64,000 nucleotides of DNA, from NCBI GenBank assembly GCA_902779085.1, contig CACYZY010000003.1, positions 1 through 64,000 of the forward strand, given 5' to 3'. Positions 1 through 8,799 of the stretch are shown one piece after another. Below the pieces are notes generated by a model. It did not search any database and had not been told where the DNA came from. It saw nothing but the letters and a program-made list of their open reading frames with translations. The position numbers and the translations under genes are program-made. Source of the stretch: an uncultured Bacteroidales bacterium (lineage in GTDB: Bacteria; Bacteroidota; Bacteroidia; Bacteroidales; Bacteroidaceae). The number at the start of each line of letters is the position of its first letter. The first letter of the stretch is position 1.

Positions 1-1
1 C

Positions 2-550
2 TGCAAGGAAGAAGATATCCAGTTTATTGACCAAGAATTATTTACTTATGAGAACAAAGAATTTGCTGAGAAATACAATGCTCAGTATCGCGATGGCCAT
101 AGTAATCCTGTTAACCATACTGATGATGGCACTAGTAAGTATGATGAAAATCATAATGTTTCCACTACAACAAGTGGGCAAGTGGCTAATGAGGGCGGAG
201 CGTTGGCTGCAACTGAAGTGGGAGAGTTGACCTACCATGATATCCCTTATTCGCAGATTGTTGATGCGTGGTTGGGTGAGGAAAAAGTGAAACAAGGTGA
301 CAGGCATCGCACATCATTGCTGTTAGCTGACCATCTGCGTTATATCACTGACAACAACCCTGTGCTTATCGAGAAGATTCTCCGACAGACACCTTTTGTG
401 GCTGAAATCGTGCAAGAGCGCAACGAAGATGTGGCATGCACTGTGCGTAGTGCTTTGGGCTATAAGATGTATAAGACCTTGCCAAAGAGACTGCAAGATG
501 CAAGCAAAACCAGTTTACGGCAGCATTGTTCGTTTCAGGCTCCTTGCTGA
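2..550 (+). pseudogene. DUF3987-type mobile-element ATPase, N-terminal part (cut by window edge and frameshifted)
   Basis: This frame is open from the first complete codon of the window, so the gene starts upstream of it. It ends in a TGA at 548-550. The part seen is an acidic linker followed by a helical region (around VDAWLGEE and LADHLRYITD) of the kind I associate with the large DUF3987/primase-like proteins of Bacteroidales mobile loci. The next frame continues the same protein. Inserting one A near base 516 turns the local reading into S-L-T-A-A-L-F-V-S-G and joins the two frames smoothly. I therefore read it as a one-base deletion, either a real pseudogene or a sequencing error. The family name is from memory and only moderately certain; the frameshift is direct observation. 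Confidence 0.6.
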
Positions 551-1809
551 TGACCTTGATGACTCGCTGCACCTACAGGTTCTATCATCGCCCAGAGGAA
601 TTGAGGCGACTCAACTCCTCAGTGATTGTCGAAGGTGATCCAGCCTGTGGCAAGAGCTTTGCCACCAGATTGTTCAAGTTGTTGTCAAAGCCCATTGCCG
701 AAAAAGACAAGGAAGGCAAGAAAGCCATCAATGCCTACCGAGAACTGATGAAAACCAAAGGTGCCAACAAGGAGAAACCCAACAAGCCCAAGGTGGTGGT
801 GAGGATTCACCCTGCACGAACATCCAATGCCCAATTTATACAGGATATGGTGAACTCCGTAGAGGTGGTGGATGGTGAGGAAATGCAACTCCACATGCTG
901 ACCTTTGACACCGAGTTGGACAATACCCTGTGCCTCCAGAAGGGAGGCTCGTGGATTGATAAAATCAGCCTCGAACTCAAAGCCTTCCACAACGAGGAAG
1001 ATGGTCAGGCTTATAGCAATGTAGATTCCGTATTGCAAGACTTTATTGTCACCTGGAACTACATCTATACAGGTACACCATTGGCATTGAAGAAGAAAGT
1101 CAATGAACGCAACTTTGGCTCTGGTTTGGCAACACGCTTGACTTGTATTCCATTACCATCAACCAACTTTGAGATGCTGACTCGGGAAATAGCTGTCGAT
1201 TATGAAAGTGATGAACGCCTGAAAGAATGGGCTTATAAGTTGGACAGAACCAAAGGTGAATTGAGTTTGCGAAAAATCATCGATGCGTTGTTTGATTGGA
1301 CAGAGCGTAGAATGGCCGATGCAGCCTATAATGAGTCGAAGGCAGACGAGATGCTATTGAAGAGATGTGCTTATCATGGTGTGAACTTTGCAGCCCCATT
1401 CATCATCATGCGACATTGGGACGAGCTGAAGAAAGATGGCGAGTTCTGGTGTGGAGCATTTGGCACTGACGAGATAGATCAGCGTTTGGCTGAGCTGATT
1501 GTCAACATCCAGTTTGCTTGTCAGAAGCATTACTTTGGTGCAATGGCAGAGAAGTATTTTGACGACAAGACAAGGGATGCGACCGCGAATCGTCAGCGTC
1601 AGCAAAAGACCATCGATGCTTTCAATCGTTTACCTGAAGATTTTACCGTATATGATGTAATGAGATGTTTTGAGCTAAAATCGACACCCGTTGCACGTGT
1701 GCGAGCTAACAGGCTTGTCAAGGACGGCTTAGCTAAAAAAACTGGTGAGATACTTTTAGACAGTCATTGTCAAACAGTTTACACAAAAACCAGCTCTTTG
1801 CTGTATTAG
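526..1809 (+). pseudogene. DUF3987-type mobile-element ATPase, C-terminal part
   Basis: This is the second half of the frameshifted gene. The first ATG of this frame (526) lies inside the protein and is probably not a true start. It carries a Walker A P-loop, GDPACGKS, at about residue 39-46, then a lysine-rich stretch, a probable Walker B region (LTFDTELD) and a long helical C-terminus with a winged-helix-like end (LPEDFTVYDVMRCF). Such proteins are usually called DUF3987 or primase/helicase-like and sit beside HU-like and cell-wall hydrolase genes in mobile loci. An M15 peptidase follows 33 bp downstream here. The role, presumably DNA handling for the element, is inference. If the frameshift is real the protein is not made intact. 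Confidence 0.6.
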
Positions 1810-1810
1810 G

Positions 1811-1834
1811 CATAACAACATAACAGCATAACAT
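1811..1834 (+). repeat. Three short direct repeats (cataaca type)
   Basis: Three imperfect copies of a 7-8 bp unit, cataaca with a one-base spacer, fill the gap between the ATPase and the M15 gene. The unit resembles the tagtaaca repeats at 48.7 kb, next to the relic of a second M15 copy. They may be binding sites belonging to the element; this is inference. Confidence 0.45.
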
Positions 1835-1842
1835 TTGTAATT

Positions 1843-2349
1843 ATGTTAGACAGAACCAAGAACCTCTCCGAGCACTTTTTGCTCGGAGAGTTGACCAAGA
1901 CCAGTTTCAAGACTGACGATAATAATGATCCTCCATTGGAGGCTGTAGAAAACCTGATTCACCTTTGTGAGGACTGGTTAGAAGAGCTTCGTTTCAACTA
2001 TAACACCATCTATGTGTTGAACAGTATCGAGGACTATTACACCTCTAAGGAAGTAGAGCCCTTAGTCATCAACCAAGGTTTCAGGTCGTATCAAGTCATG
2101 TTGGCGATGGAGAGGGCAGGGCTGAACCCCAGCAAGACCTCCAACCACATGCGAGGTTGTGCCGTAGATATCCGCTGTGCAGGGGTGGAGCAAGCTCTCC
2201 GTTACATGACTATCCTGATGGACATTGCCGACCAGAAAAAGCAGGAGTTTGATGAACTCATCCTTGAACGCCGAGGCACCGTCTATTGGCTGCACTTTGC
2301 AGCAAGACCAAAGGACAATCGCAGGAAGATAGGGTTTATCCTGAAATAA
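1843..2349 (+). CDS. M15-family peptidase-like cell-wall hydrolase
   Basis: This 168-residue protein has no signal peptide. Its C-terminal half carries the zinc-site pattern of the M15 D-Ala-D-Ala carboxypeptidase/endolysin group: SNHMRGCAVDIRC (His and Asp ligands seven residues apart, about residues 101-108) and, near the end, YWLHFAARP (third His). The preceding NQGFRSYQVM matches the GyRs motif of that family. The reaction would be hydrolysis of peptidoglycan cross-links. It lies 33 bp after the DUF3987-type gene and is followed by a terminator, so the two look like one transcript. The last 37 codons are matched by a relic at 49166-49279, which shows the module once existed twice in this window. 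The peptidase call is likely; the substrate is not known. Confidence 0.72.
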   Translation: MLDRTKNLSEHFLLGELTKTSFKTDDNNDPPLEAVENLIHLCEDWLEELRFNYNTIYVLNSIEDYYTSKEVEPLVINQGFRSYQVMLAMERAGLNPSKTSNHMRGCAVDIRCAGVEQALRYMTILMDIADQKKQEFDELILERRGTVYWLHFAARPKDNRRKIGFILK

Positions 2350-2388
2350 TAAAAGTTGTAAAAAGTGTTTTCCATACTAATTGTTTCG

Positions 2389-2424
2389 AGCCGTGCGGTC
2401 TTTGAAGATAGCACGGCTTTAATT
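2389..2424 (+). terminator. Intrinsic terminator after the M15 gene
   Basis: An 8-bp perfect stem (agccgtgc / gcacggct) with a 14-base loop is followed by a T-rich tail. It closes the mobile-locus transcript before the GIY-YIG gene. Confidence 0.65.
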
Positions 2425-2495
2425 GTATTTTCTCTCCATTATTTATTGATTTATATTTTTGAAACTTTTATTTTTGTAGTGTTTAAATAAGAATT

Positions 2496-3770
2496 ATGGC
2501 TAAGCTTACCACAGAAGAATTCATCAAGAAGGCCCGAGCAGTGCATGGGGATAGGTATGACTATTCCAAGGTGCAGTATGTAGATAATAAAACAAAAGTC
2601 TGCATAATCTGCAAGGAGCATGGGGAGTTTTGGCAAAGGCCCGATATTCATCTACAGAGAAAAGGTTGTACCAAGTGTGGTAGAGAAAGAATCGCAAAAG
2701 CCAGCAGCAAATCCTTAGAGCAGTTCTTACAAAAAGCAAAGAAAGTTCATGGAACTAAGTATGACTATTCTATAGTAAAATTTGTAAACTACCAAACAAG
2801 GGTTGCCATAATCTGTCCTGTGCACGGTGAGTTCTATCAATCTCCTACTTCTCATTTACAAGGCAACGGTTGTCCCAAGTGTGGTAACGACAGAACTGCT
2901 TTGCGGATGACCAATGAAGACTTTATTAATAAGGCCAAAGCTGTTCATGGAGATAGATATGATTATTCAAAGGTGCAGTATGTCTATAATAAAACGGAGG
3001 TTTGTATTATTTGTCCAGAACATGGGGAATTTTGGCAAAAACCTAAAAATCACCTTAGTGGATATGGTTGCCCTATTTGTTCTGGTCGTAAGAAAATGAG
3101 GACATCAGATTTCATCAAGAAGGCTCGTTCTGTTCATGGTGAAAAGTATGATTACTCTAAGTCTGAATATAAAGGTAATACTGAAAAGGTATGTATCATT
3201 TGTCCAGAACATGGGGAGTTTTGGCAACAAGCTAGTAGCCATTTGAAAGGAGCAGGATGTCCTAAGTGTGGCTTTATTAAAAGTAGCTCTAAGCAGAGAA
3301 TTTGGACAAGGGAGAAATGCTATGAAACAGCTCTTCAATATAAAGACATTGGAACATTCAGTAAAGAATGTCAAGTCGCATATATAATAGCACACAGAAA
3401 CGGATGGCTTGCAGACTATACATGGCTTTCAAAAAAGAAGCAAGCCAATGGCTATTGGACATATGAGCTTGTAATGGAAGAAGCTCGGAAATACTCAACA
3501 TCAGGAGCGTTTAAAAATGATTGCCCTTCTGCTTATGGTGCGGCCTGTAAGTATGGCTGGATAAAAGAATGCACTTGGTTCGTCAAACCGAAAAATGCAA
3601 AAAGATGGAATTATAATACATGTTTTGATGAAGCACAAAAATACACCTCTAGACAGGAATTTAGACAAAAGTCAATTACTGCCTATACAAAAGCTAGAGA
3701 CAATGGCTGGCTTGAAGAATATGATTGGATTTTAATGACTTTCGTTCTTATTCCCATCGCGCCTATTTAG
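2496..3770 (+). pseudogene. Zinc-ribbon/GIY-YIG repeat protein, N-terminal part (frame broken)
   Basis: This part encodes four tandem domains of about 65 residues. Each has the pattern KAxxVHGxxYDYSK, then vxIICpeHGEFWQ, then H-L-x-G-x-GCPKCG, i.e. Cys/His zinc-ribbon units resembling DUF723-like DNA-binding modules (name from memory). Three units of a second repeat follow, with pattern EAxKYxSRxEF and AYxxAxxxGWLxxYxW. The frame is lost just after residues EEYDW (about 3728), and a different frame continues the second repeat in mid-unit. This fits a recombination or slippage deletion between repeat units of a length not divisible by three. Repeated zinc ribbons joined to a GIY-YIG nuclease suggest a homing-endonuclease-like selfish gene. 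The AT-rich composition differs from the core genes. Confidence 0.6.
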
Positions 3771-4900
3771 TTGCACGTTCGCGTGGATGGTTAAAGAAAT
3801 TCGATTGGCTTATAAAGGAGCCTATAGAGCCATATAACAAAAAATGGAATTATGACACATGCTTTGCTGAAGCAAAGAAATATAAGACGCGAAGTGAATT
3901 TAACAAGAAACGGTCTGGAGCATATGATGTTGCTAGACGAAATGGATGGCTTAATGATTACACGTGGATGCCAGACATAACAGCTGAAGATTCCAAAGTA
4001 GATAGCGTGTATATATACTTGTTTAAAGAACAAAATGCTGTTTATGTTGGAAGGACTTTAATGTATCGCCAACATATTAGAGATATTGAACATCGAAATA
4101 TGGATAACGATACCGTTTACAAATATGCTAAGAAGAATAATTGCGAGATACCACCAATGCAAATAATAGAAGATAATCTTAATATTCTTCAGGGCAGAGA
4201 ACGTGAAGATTATTGGAGAAAATATTATGAAGCCCAAGGCTCTTTAATACTAAATAAAGCAGCCACAGGCGCAAAGAGTGGGTCGTTAGGAGCTATAGGA
4301 CGAGGAAAATGGACTTTTGAAAAAGCATATAAGATAGCACAAGCATTTCAAACCGTCAATGAAATGTGTGAAGAATATGAATATCTTTATAAAATATCAA
4401 AAGCAAGAGGCTGGTTAGAAAAGTTTGATTGGTTTAGGGGTAGCGAAATAAAACTTGAAAAACAGACAAAATGGACAGAAGAGGTTTGTCGTGAAGAGGC
4501 TCTCAAATATACGTCTAGGAAAGACTTCAGGAATAAGTGTAAAGGTGCTTACGATAAAGCACAGGAGATGGGATGGTTGAAAAGTTACACATGGTTAACA
4601 CATCATAGAGCTCATTCGGAATGGGATTATAATAGTTGCAAAGAAGAAGCTATGAAATATCCTAATAGGAATGAGTTTGGCAAACACTCATATGGTGCAT
4701 ACACTCAAGCTAGGTTGAAAGGATGGCTAAACCAGTTTTATCCTATTCCTCTTCGGAGAGTGCTTGACTATGAAACATGTAAGGAACTTGCATCTAAATA
4801 TAGTAGTGTTAGTGAACTACTTGCAAATGATGAAAGCCTATATAATACTTTGAGAAAAAAAGGTTGGATGAAAGATTTTTTCCCAAAAACAATAGTATAG
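3725..4900 (+). pseudogene. GIY-YIG nuclease repeat protein, C-terminal part
   Basis: This continues the preceding gene in another frame. The first residues (DFRSYSHRAYLVARSRGWL) enter in the middle of a repeat unit, so the ATG at 3725 is unlikely to be a native start. A GIY-YIG-type nuclease core is visible at about residues 97-170: VYIYLFKEQNAVYVGRT, then an Arg/His segment (R-x2-I-x-D-I-E-H-R), then a Glu-rich helix (LQGREREDYW). At least five more EAxKYxSRxxF...GWL repeats flank the core on both sides; these are probably helical DNA-recognition units. Without the frame break the protein would be about 800 residues. It ends 10 bp before the NERD gene. The nuclease assignment is moderately sure; the function is inferred. 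Confidence 0.6.
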
Positions 4901-4910
4901 ATAATATCAT

Positions 4911-5708
4911 ATGAAGATTGATCCATTTTTCATAATTATATTAATTGCCGTTTTTTTTATCTTCCTTATCTACCTTGTAAAACGTAATTCTGCAAAGCGT
5001 AAAGGAAAGAGAGGAGAGAAACGAATTATTTCCATTTTGTCGGAACTGCCAGAAGAGTATACTGTTCTGAATGATGTGGTATTTCGCACAGAAAAAGGTA
5101 CTACGCAAATTGACCATATTGTAGTGTCGAAATATGGAGTGTTTGCTATTGAAACCAAGAACTATCGTGGTGAGATATATGGTGACGATAACCGTCAAGA
5201 ATGGACACAGTTGATTATAACGAAAGTAAAGTATGCTAAGAAGCGTTGGAAGACCTATACTTATGTGACTAAGAATCATCTTTTTAACCCTGTTAAGCAG
5301 TCAAGGGGGCATGCATTCAGAATTAAAAAACTGTTATCGGAATATAGACATCTTCCAATAGTACCAATAGTCGTTTTTACTGGCGATGCAGTATTGAACA
5401 ATGTAGAAAGTCAGTATCATGTAATTTATGAAAAAAAACTATTGTCAACAATAAGCGAATATAAAACTGTATATTTGTCGGATGAGGATGTGAATAGGGT
5501 AGTAGAAACTCTTGAAGCTAATAATATACGCGAGGAGGTAAGCGACAATCAACATGTCAAAAACCTACGCAAAGTAGAGAAGGAAACAAACGCAAAAACA
5601 CGTTCTGGTATCTGCCCAAAATGTGGCGGACATCTCATAAAGCGTAAAGGGAGGTATGGCTCTTTCTATGGTTGCTCAAATTATCCTAAATGTAAATTCA
5701 CTATCTAA
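4911..5708 (+). CDS. NERD nuclease-related protein with C-terminal topoisomerase-type zinc ribbon
   Basis: 265 residues. An N-terminal membrane anchor (about residues 5-23, FFIIILIAVFFIFLIYLV) is followed by a basic stretch and a NERD domain. The core IDHIVVSKYGVFAIETKNY gives the D-x-n-E-x-K pattern of PD-(D/E)xK-like nucleases. The C-terminus is a four-Cys zinc ribbon, CPKCGGHLIKRKG...GCSNYPKCKF, of the topoisomerase I tail type. The protein is probably membrane-attached with its nuclease-like and DNA-binding parts in the cytoplasm. It follows the GIY-YIG gene by 10 bp and shares its low GC, so it belongs to the accessory edge. Domain calls are firm; the cellular role is unknown. Confidence 0.82.
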   Translation: MKIDPFFIIILIAVFFIFLIYLVKRNSAKRKGKRGEKRIISILSELPEEYTVLNDVVFRTEKGTTQIDHIVVSKYGVFAIETKNYRGEIYGDDNRQEWTQLIITKVKYAKKRWKTYTYVTKNHLFNPVKQSRGHAFRIKKLLSEYRHLPIVPIVVFTGDAVLNNVESQYHVIYEKKLLSTISEYKTVYLSDEDVNRVVETLEANNIREEVSDNQHVKNLRKVEKETNAKTRSGICPKCGGHLIKRKGRYGSFYGCSNYPKCKFTI

Positions 5709-5816
5709 TTTTAAATAATCGTTTTCTTTGCTTATATTTGTACCCTCAAACATTGTGGTATGTACTGCAAAATGGAGAATGATGATGAGGGAGGGGACTA
5801 AACTTATTGTGACAAG

Positions 5817-6062
5817 ATGATTACGAAGGACAGCATAGAGACGGCCTATAGCTTTCTGCATCAGAAAAGGAATGTGTATATACATTCTACAATGCAATGG
5901 CAGAAGGATGATATAGAGTGGTCGATTGGCTCGTATGTGGATGATATGAGCCAGGAACTGTATGACGTTATTTCTGACGGAAGGGCTGACTTCCTGCGTG
6001 ATCATAAAAGGTTCAAGGATGATATAACCAAGGCCGTTGAACAATTGGAAAGGATGCTATGA
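5817..6062 (+). CDS. Hypothetical small protein
   Basis: 81 residues, predicted mostly helical and soluble, with no signal peptide, Cys motif or recognisable domain. Notable features are a WQKDDIEWSIGSYVDDM segment and an amphipathic C-terminal helix (DDITKAVEQLERML). It stands alone between the NERD gene and the lipoprotein at 6086, in the same direction as both and 23 bp before the latter. I do not recognise it. Its reality rests on the clean ATG and its position just ahead of a gene on the same strand. Confidence 0.5.
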   Translation: MITKDSIETAYSFLHQKRNVYIHSTMQWQKDDIEWSIGSYVDDMSQELYDVISDGRADFLRDHKRFKDDITKAVEQLERML

Positions 6063-6085
6063 ATATTTATTAATAAATAAGTGAT

Positions 6086-6871
6086 ATGAAAAAGTTATTA
6101 TTTGTATTGGCTGTGGCTGGTGCTGCTGTGTTGGTGGCATGTAATGGCAACAAGAAAACTAATGAAGAGGCAACTGACACCGAGGTTGCTGAGGTGCAGA
6201 GTAATTATGAAACGGATGCGTTCACGACAAAGAGTGGAAAGAAGGTAACGGTTTATGCGCTGATGCATGCCAGTGTGCGCGTGGTGGTGGACGGTAAGGA
6301 GATTGAGATTGACCCTGTGTTGAAACTGCGTGACAGGACAGTGGATTATTCGGCTATGCCTAAGGCTGATTATATCTTTGTGACGCACGAGCATGGCGAT
6401 CATTATGATGCAGAGGCTATCAAACTGCTTTCAAAGGATGAAACGCAGCTGATTACGAACAAACGCTGTGCAGATATGTTTGGCGCAGGACAGGTGATGG
6501 CTAATGGGGACAAGTTGCAAATTGCCGATGACTTTACTGTAGAGGCTGTGCCTGCATATAACTACTCGGAGGCTAACCTGACCAAACATCCTAAGGGACG
6601 TGACAATGGTTTTATACTGACCATCGACGGACTGCGTATTTACTTCGCCGGTGATACCGAGGACGTTCCTGAAATGGAGAACATCAAGGATATTGATGTG
6701 GCTTATTTCCCATGCAATGGTCCTACAATGACTGTTGACCAGCTGGTGCGTGCCGCTAAGCTTATCAAACCTAAAGTGCTCTTCCCTTATCATTTCAGTC
6801 AGACGGATGTCAGCGTTATTCCTGCTCAGCTGAAAGAGGAGGGGATAGATGTTAGACTTAGACGTTTTTAA
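6086..6871 (+). CDS. Metallo-beta-lactamase-fold hydrolase, lipoprotein
   Basis: 261 residues with a signal-peptidase-II signal (lipobox ending VLVAC, Cys19), so it is probably anchored in the envelope. The metal site THEHGDH lies at residues 100-106. Further motifs are AGDTED (Asp ligand) and a C-terminal PYHFSQTD (His ligand). This is the Lactamase_B_2 / UlaG-like MBL branch. Members hydrolyse phosphoesters, lactones or amides; the substrate here cannot be read from sequence. The start is the ATG directly before the lysine-rich signal peptide. It is followed by a strong promoter for tRNA-Gly. Confidence 0.85.
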   Translation: MKKLLFVLAVAGAAVLVACNGNKKTNEEATDTEVAEVQSNYETDAFTTKSGKKVTVYALMHASVRVVVDGKEIEIDPVLKLRDRTVDYSAMPKADYIFVTHEHGDHYDAEAIKLLSKDETQLITNKRCADMFGAGQVMANGDKLQIADDFTVEAVPAYNYSEANLTKHPKGRDNGFILTIDGLRIYFAGDTEDVPEMENIKDIDVAYFPCNGPTMTVDQLVRAAKLIKPKVLFPYHFSQTDVSVIPAQLKEEGIDVRLRRF

Positions 6872-6915
6872 TTGGCATAGGGACTTCGTTTAGCGAATAA
6901 TAAAAGCACAATTTA

Positions 6916-6947
6916 TTTGCTTTTGTCTTCTGTTTGCACTATCTTTG
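6916..6947 (+). promoter_or_regulatory. Bacteroidales-type promoter of tRNA-Gly
   Basis: TTTG (6916-6919) and TATCTTTG (6940-6947) are 20 bp apart, matching the -33/-7 consensus of the Bacteroidales primary sigma factor. The element lies 18 bp before the tRNA 5' end. Confidence 0.7.
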
Positions 6948-6965
6948 CAACCGCTAAACGAGATT

Positions 6966-7038
6966 GCGGCAGTAGCTCAGCTGGCAGAGCGTTGGCTTCC
7001 CAAGCCGAAGGTCGCGGGTTCGAACCCCGTTTGCCGCT
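6966..7038 (+). tRNA. tRNA-Gly (anticodon CCC)
   Basis: A full cloverleaf folds by eye. The acceptor gcggcag pairs with ttgccgc, the D arm is gctc...gagc, the anticodon stem ttggc/gccga encloses loop ttcccaa (anticodon CCC), and the T arm gcggg-ttcgaac-cccgt is canonical. The discriminator base is T, as expected for bacterial glycine tRNA. CCA is not encoded. A hairpin follows at once. tRNA-Gly genes are common integration targets and the accessory genes lie just to the left, but I see no second copy of the tRNA 3' end in the window. Confidence 0.95.
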
Positions 7039-7039
7039 C

Positions 7040-7061
7040 GAAAATCCCAATAGGGATTTTC
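7040..7061 (+). terminator. Hairpin after tRNA-Gly
   Basis: A perfect 9-bp stem (gaaaatccc / gggattttc) with a 4-base loop starts two bases after the tRNA. It probably helps terminate or process the transcript, though there is no strong T-run. Confidence 0.5.
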
Positions 7062-7160
7062 CAAGAAAAATACCTGGTGCGCTTCTTTGTGAAAAGGGGT
7101 GCACTTTTTTTTGTGGCTTATTTCTGACCTATGCTGAAGGTCCCAATTCTTCGTTATTAG

Positions 7161-7200
7161 CACCTCTTTTTCGTTTTTGAGTGGAAAAGAGGTGTTTTTA
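7161..7200 (+). terminator. Intrinsic terminator
   Basis: The stem cacctctttt / aaaagaggtg is followed by gttttta. It closes the tRNA-Gly transcript ahead of the aldo/keto reductase gene. Confidence 0.65.
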
Positions 7201-7253
7201 TTTAATTTTTTATTACATTTGCCATTAGAAATAATCAATAAAAAGTGTTACGT

Positions 7254-8663
7254 ATGAATGAGAATGAAAAAAGAGCTATCAGCCGTCGCCACTTCTTAGG
7301 CTTGATGGGAGCAGGAGCTGCAGCTGGCGCTATGACGATGACGGGGTGTGCACCCAAGAAGGATGCGATGTATGACCCTGCAGGTCATCACACCAGTCCT
7401 GTGCCTGAAGCTGACCAGATGACGTATCGTTCATGGCCTAATCTGGACAACGACCGTATATCTCTCTTGGGCTACGGATGCATGCGCTGGCCTATGATCA
7501 TGGATGCTAACGGCAGGCCTCAAGGCATTGACCAGGAGCGTGTGAATGAACTGGTGGATTATGCTATTGCTCATGGAGTGAACTATTTCGACACATCTCC
7601 TGCCTATGGTATGGGTCTTTCTGAAAAGGCTACGGGTGATGCTTTGAAGAGGTATCCGCGCGAATCTTATTATATTGCTACCAAGCTTTCTAACTTTGCT
7701 CCACAATCGCAGACTTTCGAGGGCTCGAAGGCGATGTATGAGAACTCTTTCAAGGAGCTTTCTACTGACTATATTGACTATTACCTGATGCACGTGATGG
7801 GGCAGGGTGGATTGGAGCCATCTAAGCGTCGTTTCTTTGAGAATGGCATGTATGACTTCCTGAGGAAAGAGAAGGAGGCTGGCAGAATCCGTCACTTGGG
7901 TTTCTCATTCCACGGTGACCAGGAGACGTTCGACTGGTGTATGCAGCAGCATGACGCTGGCAATTATCCTTGGGACTTCGTGCAGATTCAGATGAACTAC
8001 CTCGACTGGCATCATGCCGTTGGTGCATCGATGACGGCTGAGTATATGTACAACGAACTGACGAAGCGCAACATTCCTGTGGTGATTATGGAACCTCTGT
8101 TGGGTGGACGTTTGGCGAATATTCCTAATCACTTGGTGGCAAGACTGAAGCAGGCTGAGCCTGAGAACAGTGTGGCTTCATGGGCATTCCGCTTCTGTGG
8201 CTCGTTCCCTAATGTGTTCTGCGCCCTGAGTGGTATGACGTATATGGAGAACCTGCAGGACAATATCCGCAGCTTTGGTCCGTTGAAGGAACTGACGGAC
8301 GAGGAGAAGGAATTCCTCTTTGTGACGGCTGACTTGATGCAGGAGTATCCTACGGTGCCTTGCAACCAGTGTAACTACTGTATGCCTTGTCCTTATGGCT
8401 TGGATATTCCTGGCATCCTGACGCACTACAACAAGTGTGTGAACCAGGGTTACTTGCCTGAGAGTCAGCAGGACCCCAACTATCGTGAGGCGCGTCAGGC
8501 ATTCCTCGTGGGCTATGACCGTACGGTGCCAAGAATGCGACAGGCTTCGCATTGCACGAACTGTAACCAGTGCTCGCCTCATTGTCCGCAGATGATCAAC
8601 ATTCCTGACTGGATGAATCGCATTGATGATTTTGTTGAAAAGCTGAAACAAAATACTTTATAA
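7254..8663 (+). CDS. Tat-exported aldo/keto reductase with C-terminal 2[4Fe-4S] ferredoxin domain
   Basis: 469 residues from the ATG at 7254; an in-frame GTG at 7245 adds only three residues. The N-terminus has a twin-arginine signal (SRRHFLGLM followed by an Ala/Gly-rich stretch ending TGC), so it is exported folded and may be lipid-anchored. The AKR barrel shows YFDTSPAYGMG (Asp/Tyr), IATKLS (Lys) and YLMHVMG (His), the full catalytic tetrad. The tail has two Cys clusters, CNQCNYCMPCP and CTNCNQCSPHCP, each suited to a [4Fe-4S] cluster. This is a known Bacteroidetes family of AKR-ferredoxin proteins, probably oxidising or reducing an aldehyde with electrons passed through Fe-S. The substrate is unknown. 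Its last 43 bp are duplicated downstream. Confidence 0.88.
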   Translation: MNENEKRAISRRHFLGLMGAGAAAGAMTMTGCAPKKDAMYDPAGHHTSPVPEADQMTYRSWPNLDNDRISLLGYGCMRWPMIMDANGRPQGIDQERVNELVDYAIAHGVNYFDTSPAYGMGLSEKATGDALKRYPRESYYIATKLSNFAPQSQTFEGSKAMYENSFKELSTDYIDYYLMHVMGQGGLEPSKRRFFENGMYDFLRKEKEAGRIRHLGFSFHGDQETFDWCMQQHDAGNYPWDFVQIQMNYLDWHHAVGASMTAEYMYNELTKRNIPVVIMEPLLGGRLANIPNHLVARLKQAEPENSVASWAFRFCGSFPNVFCALSGMTYMENLQDNIRSFGPLKELTDEEKEFLFVTADLMQEYPTVPCNQCNYCMPCPYGLDIPGILTHYNKCVNQGYLPESQQDPNYREARQAFLVGYDRTVPRMRQASHCTNCNQCSPHCPQMINIPDWMNRIDDFVEKLKQNTL

Positions 8664-8750
8664 GTGCCAATACTTCCCCCGCATTGCGGGGAAAGGTGGC
8701 ATGAAAGCATTGATGACTTTGTTGAGAAGCTGAAACAAAATACTTTATAA
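8621..8750 (+). repeat. 43-bp direct duplication of the gene 3' end flanking a palindromic element
   Basis: Bases 8621-8663 (last 14 codons and stop) recur at 8708-8750 with 41 of 43 identical. Between the copies lies a 44-bp segment with nested inverted repeats (tgcca...tggca around cccgcattgcggg). It looks like a small palindromic insertion or a local duplication; the second copy is outside the gene. Confidence 0.85.
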
Positions 8751-8752
8751 TA

Positions 8753-8781
8753 ATAAAGGCTGCCCGAAGAGCAGCCTTTAT
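8753..8781. terminator. Bidirectional terminator between AKR gene and clpB
   Basis: An 11-bp perfect stem (ataaaggctgc / gcagcctttat) has A/T tails on both sides and sits between two convergent genes. The same aaaggctgc stem recurs at 25819, 34606 and 59613. Confidence 0.8.
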
Positions 8782-8799
8782 ATTTAATGTTATTGACTT

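Noticed and set aside
500..530. Programmed -1 or +1 frameshift in the DUF3987-type gene
   Set aside because: No slippery heptamer or strong downstream stem; a single missing A explains the break.
6966..7038. tRNA-Gly as a proven attachment site
   Set aside because: No direct repeat of the tRNA 3' end was found in the window and no integrase gene is nearby.
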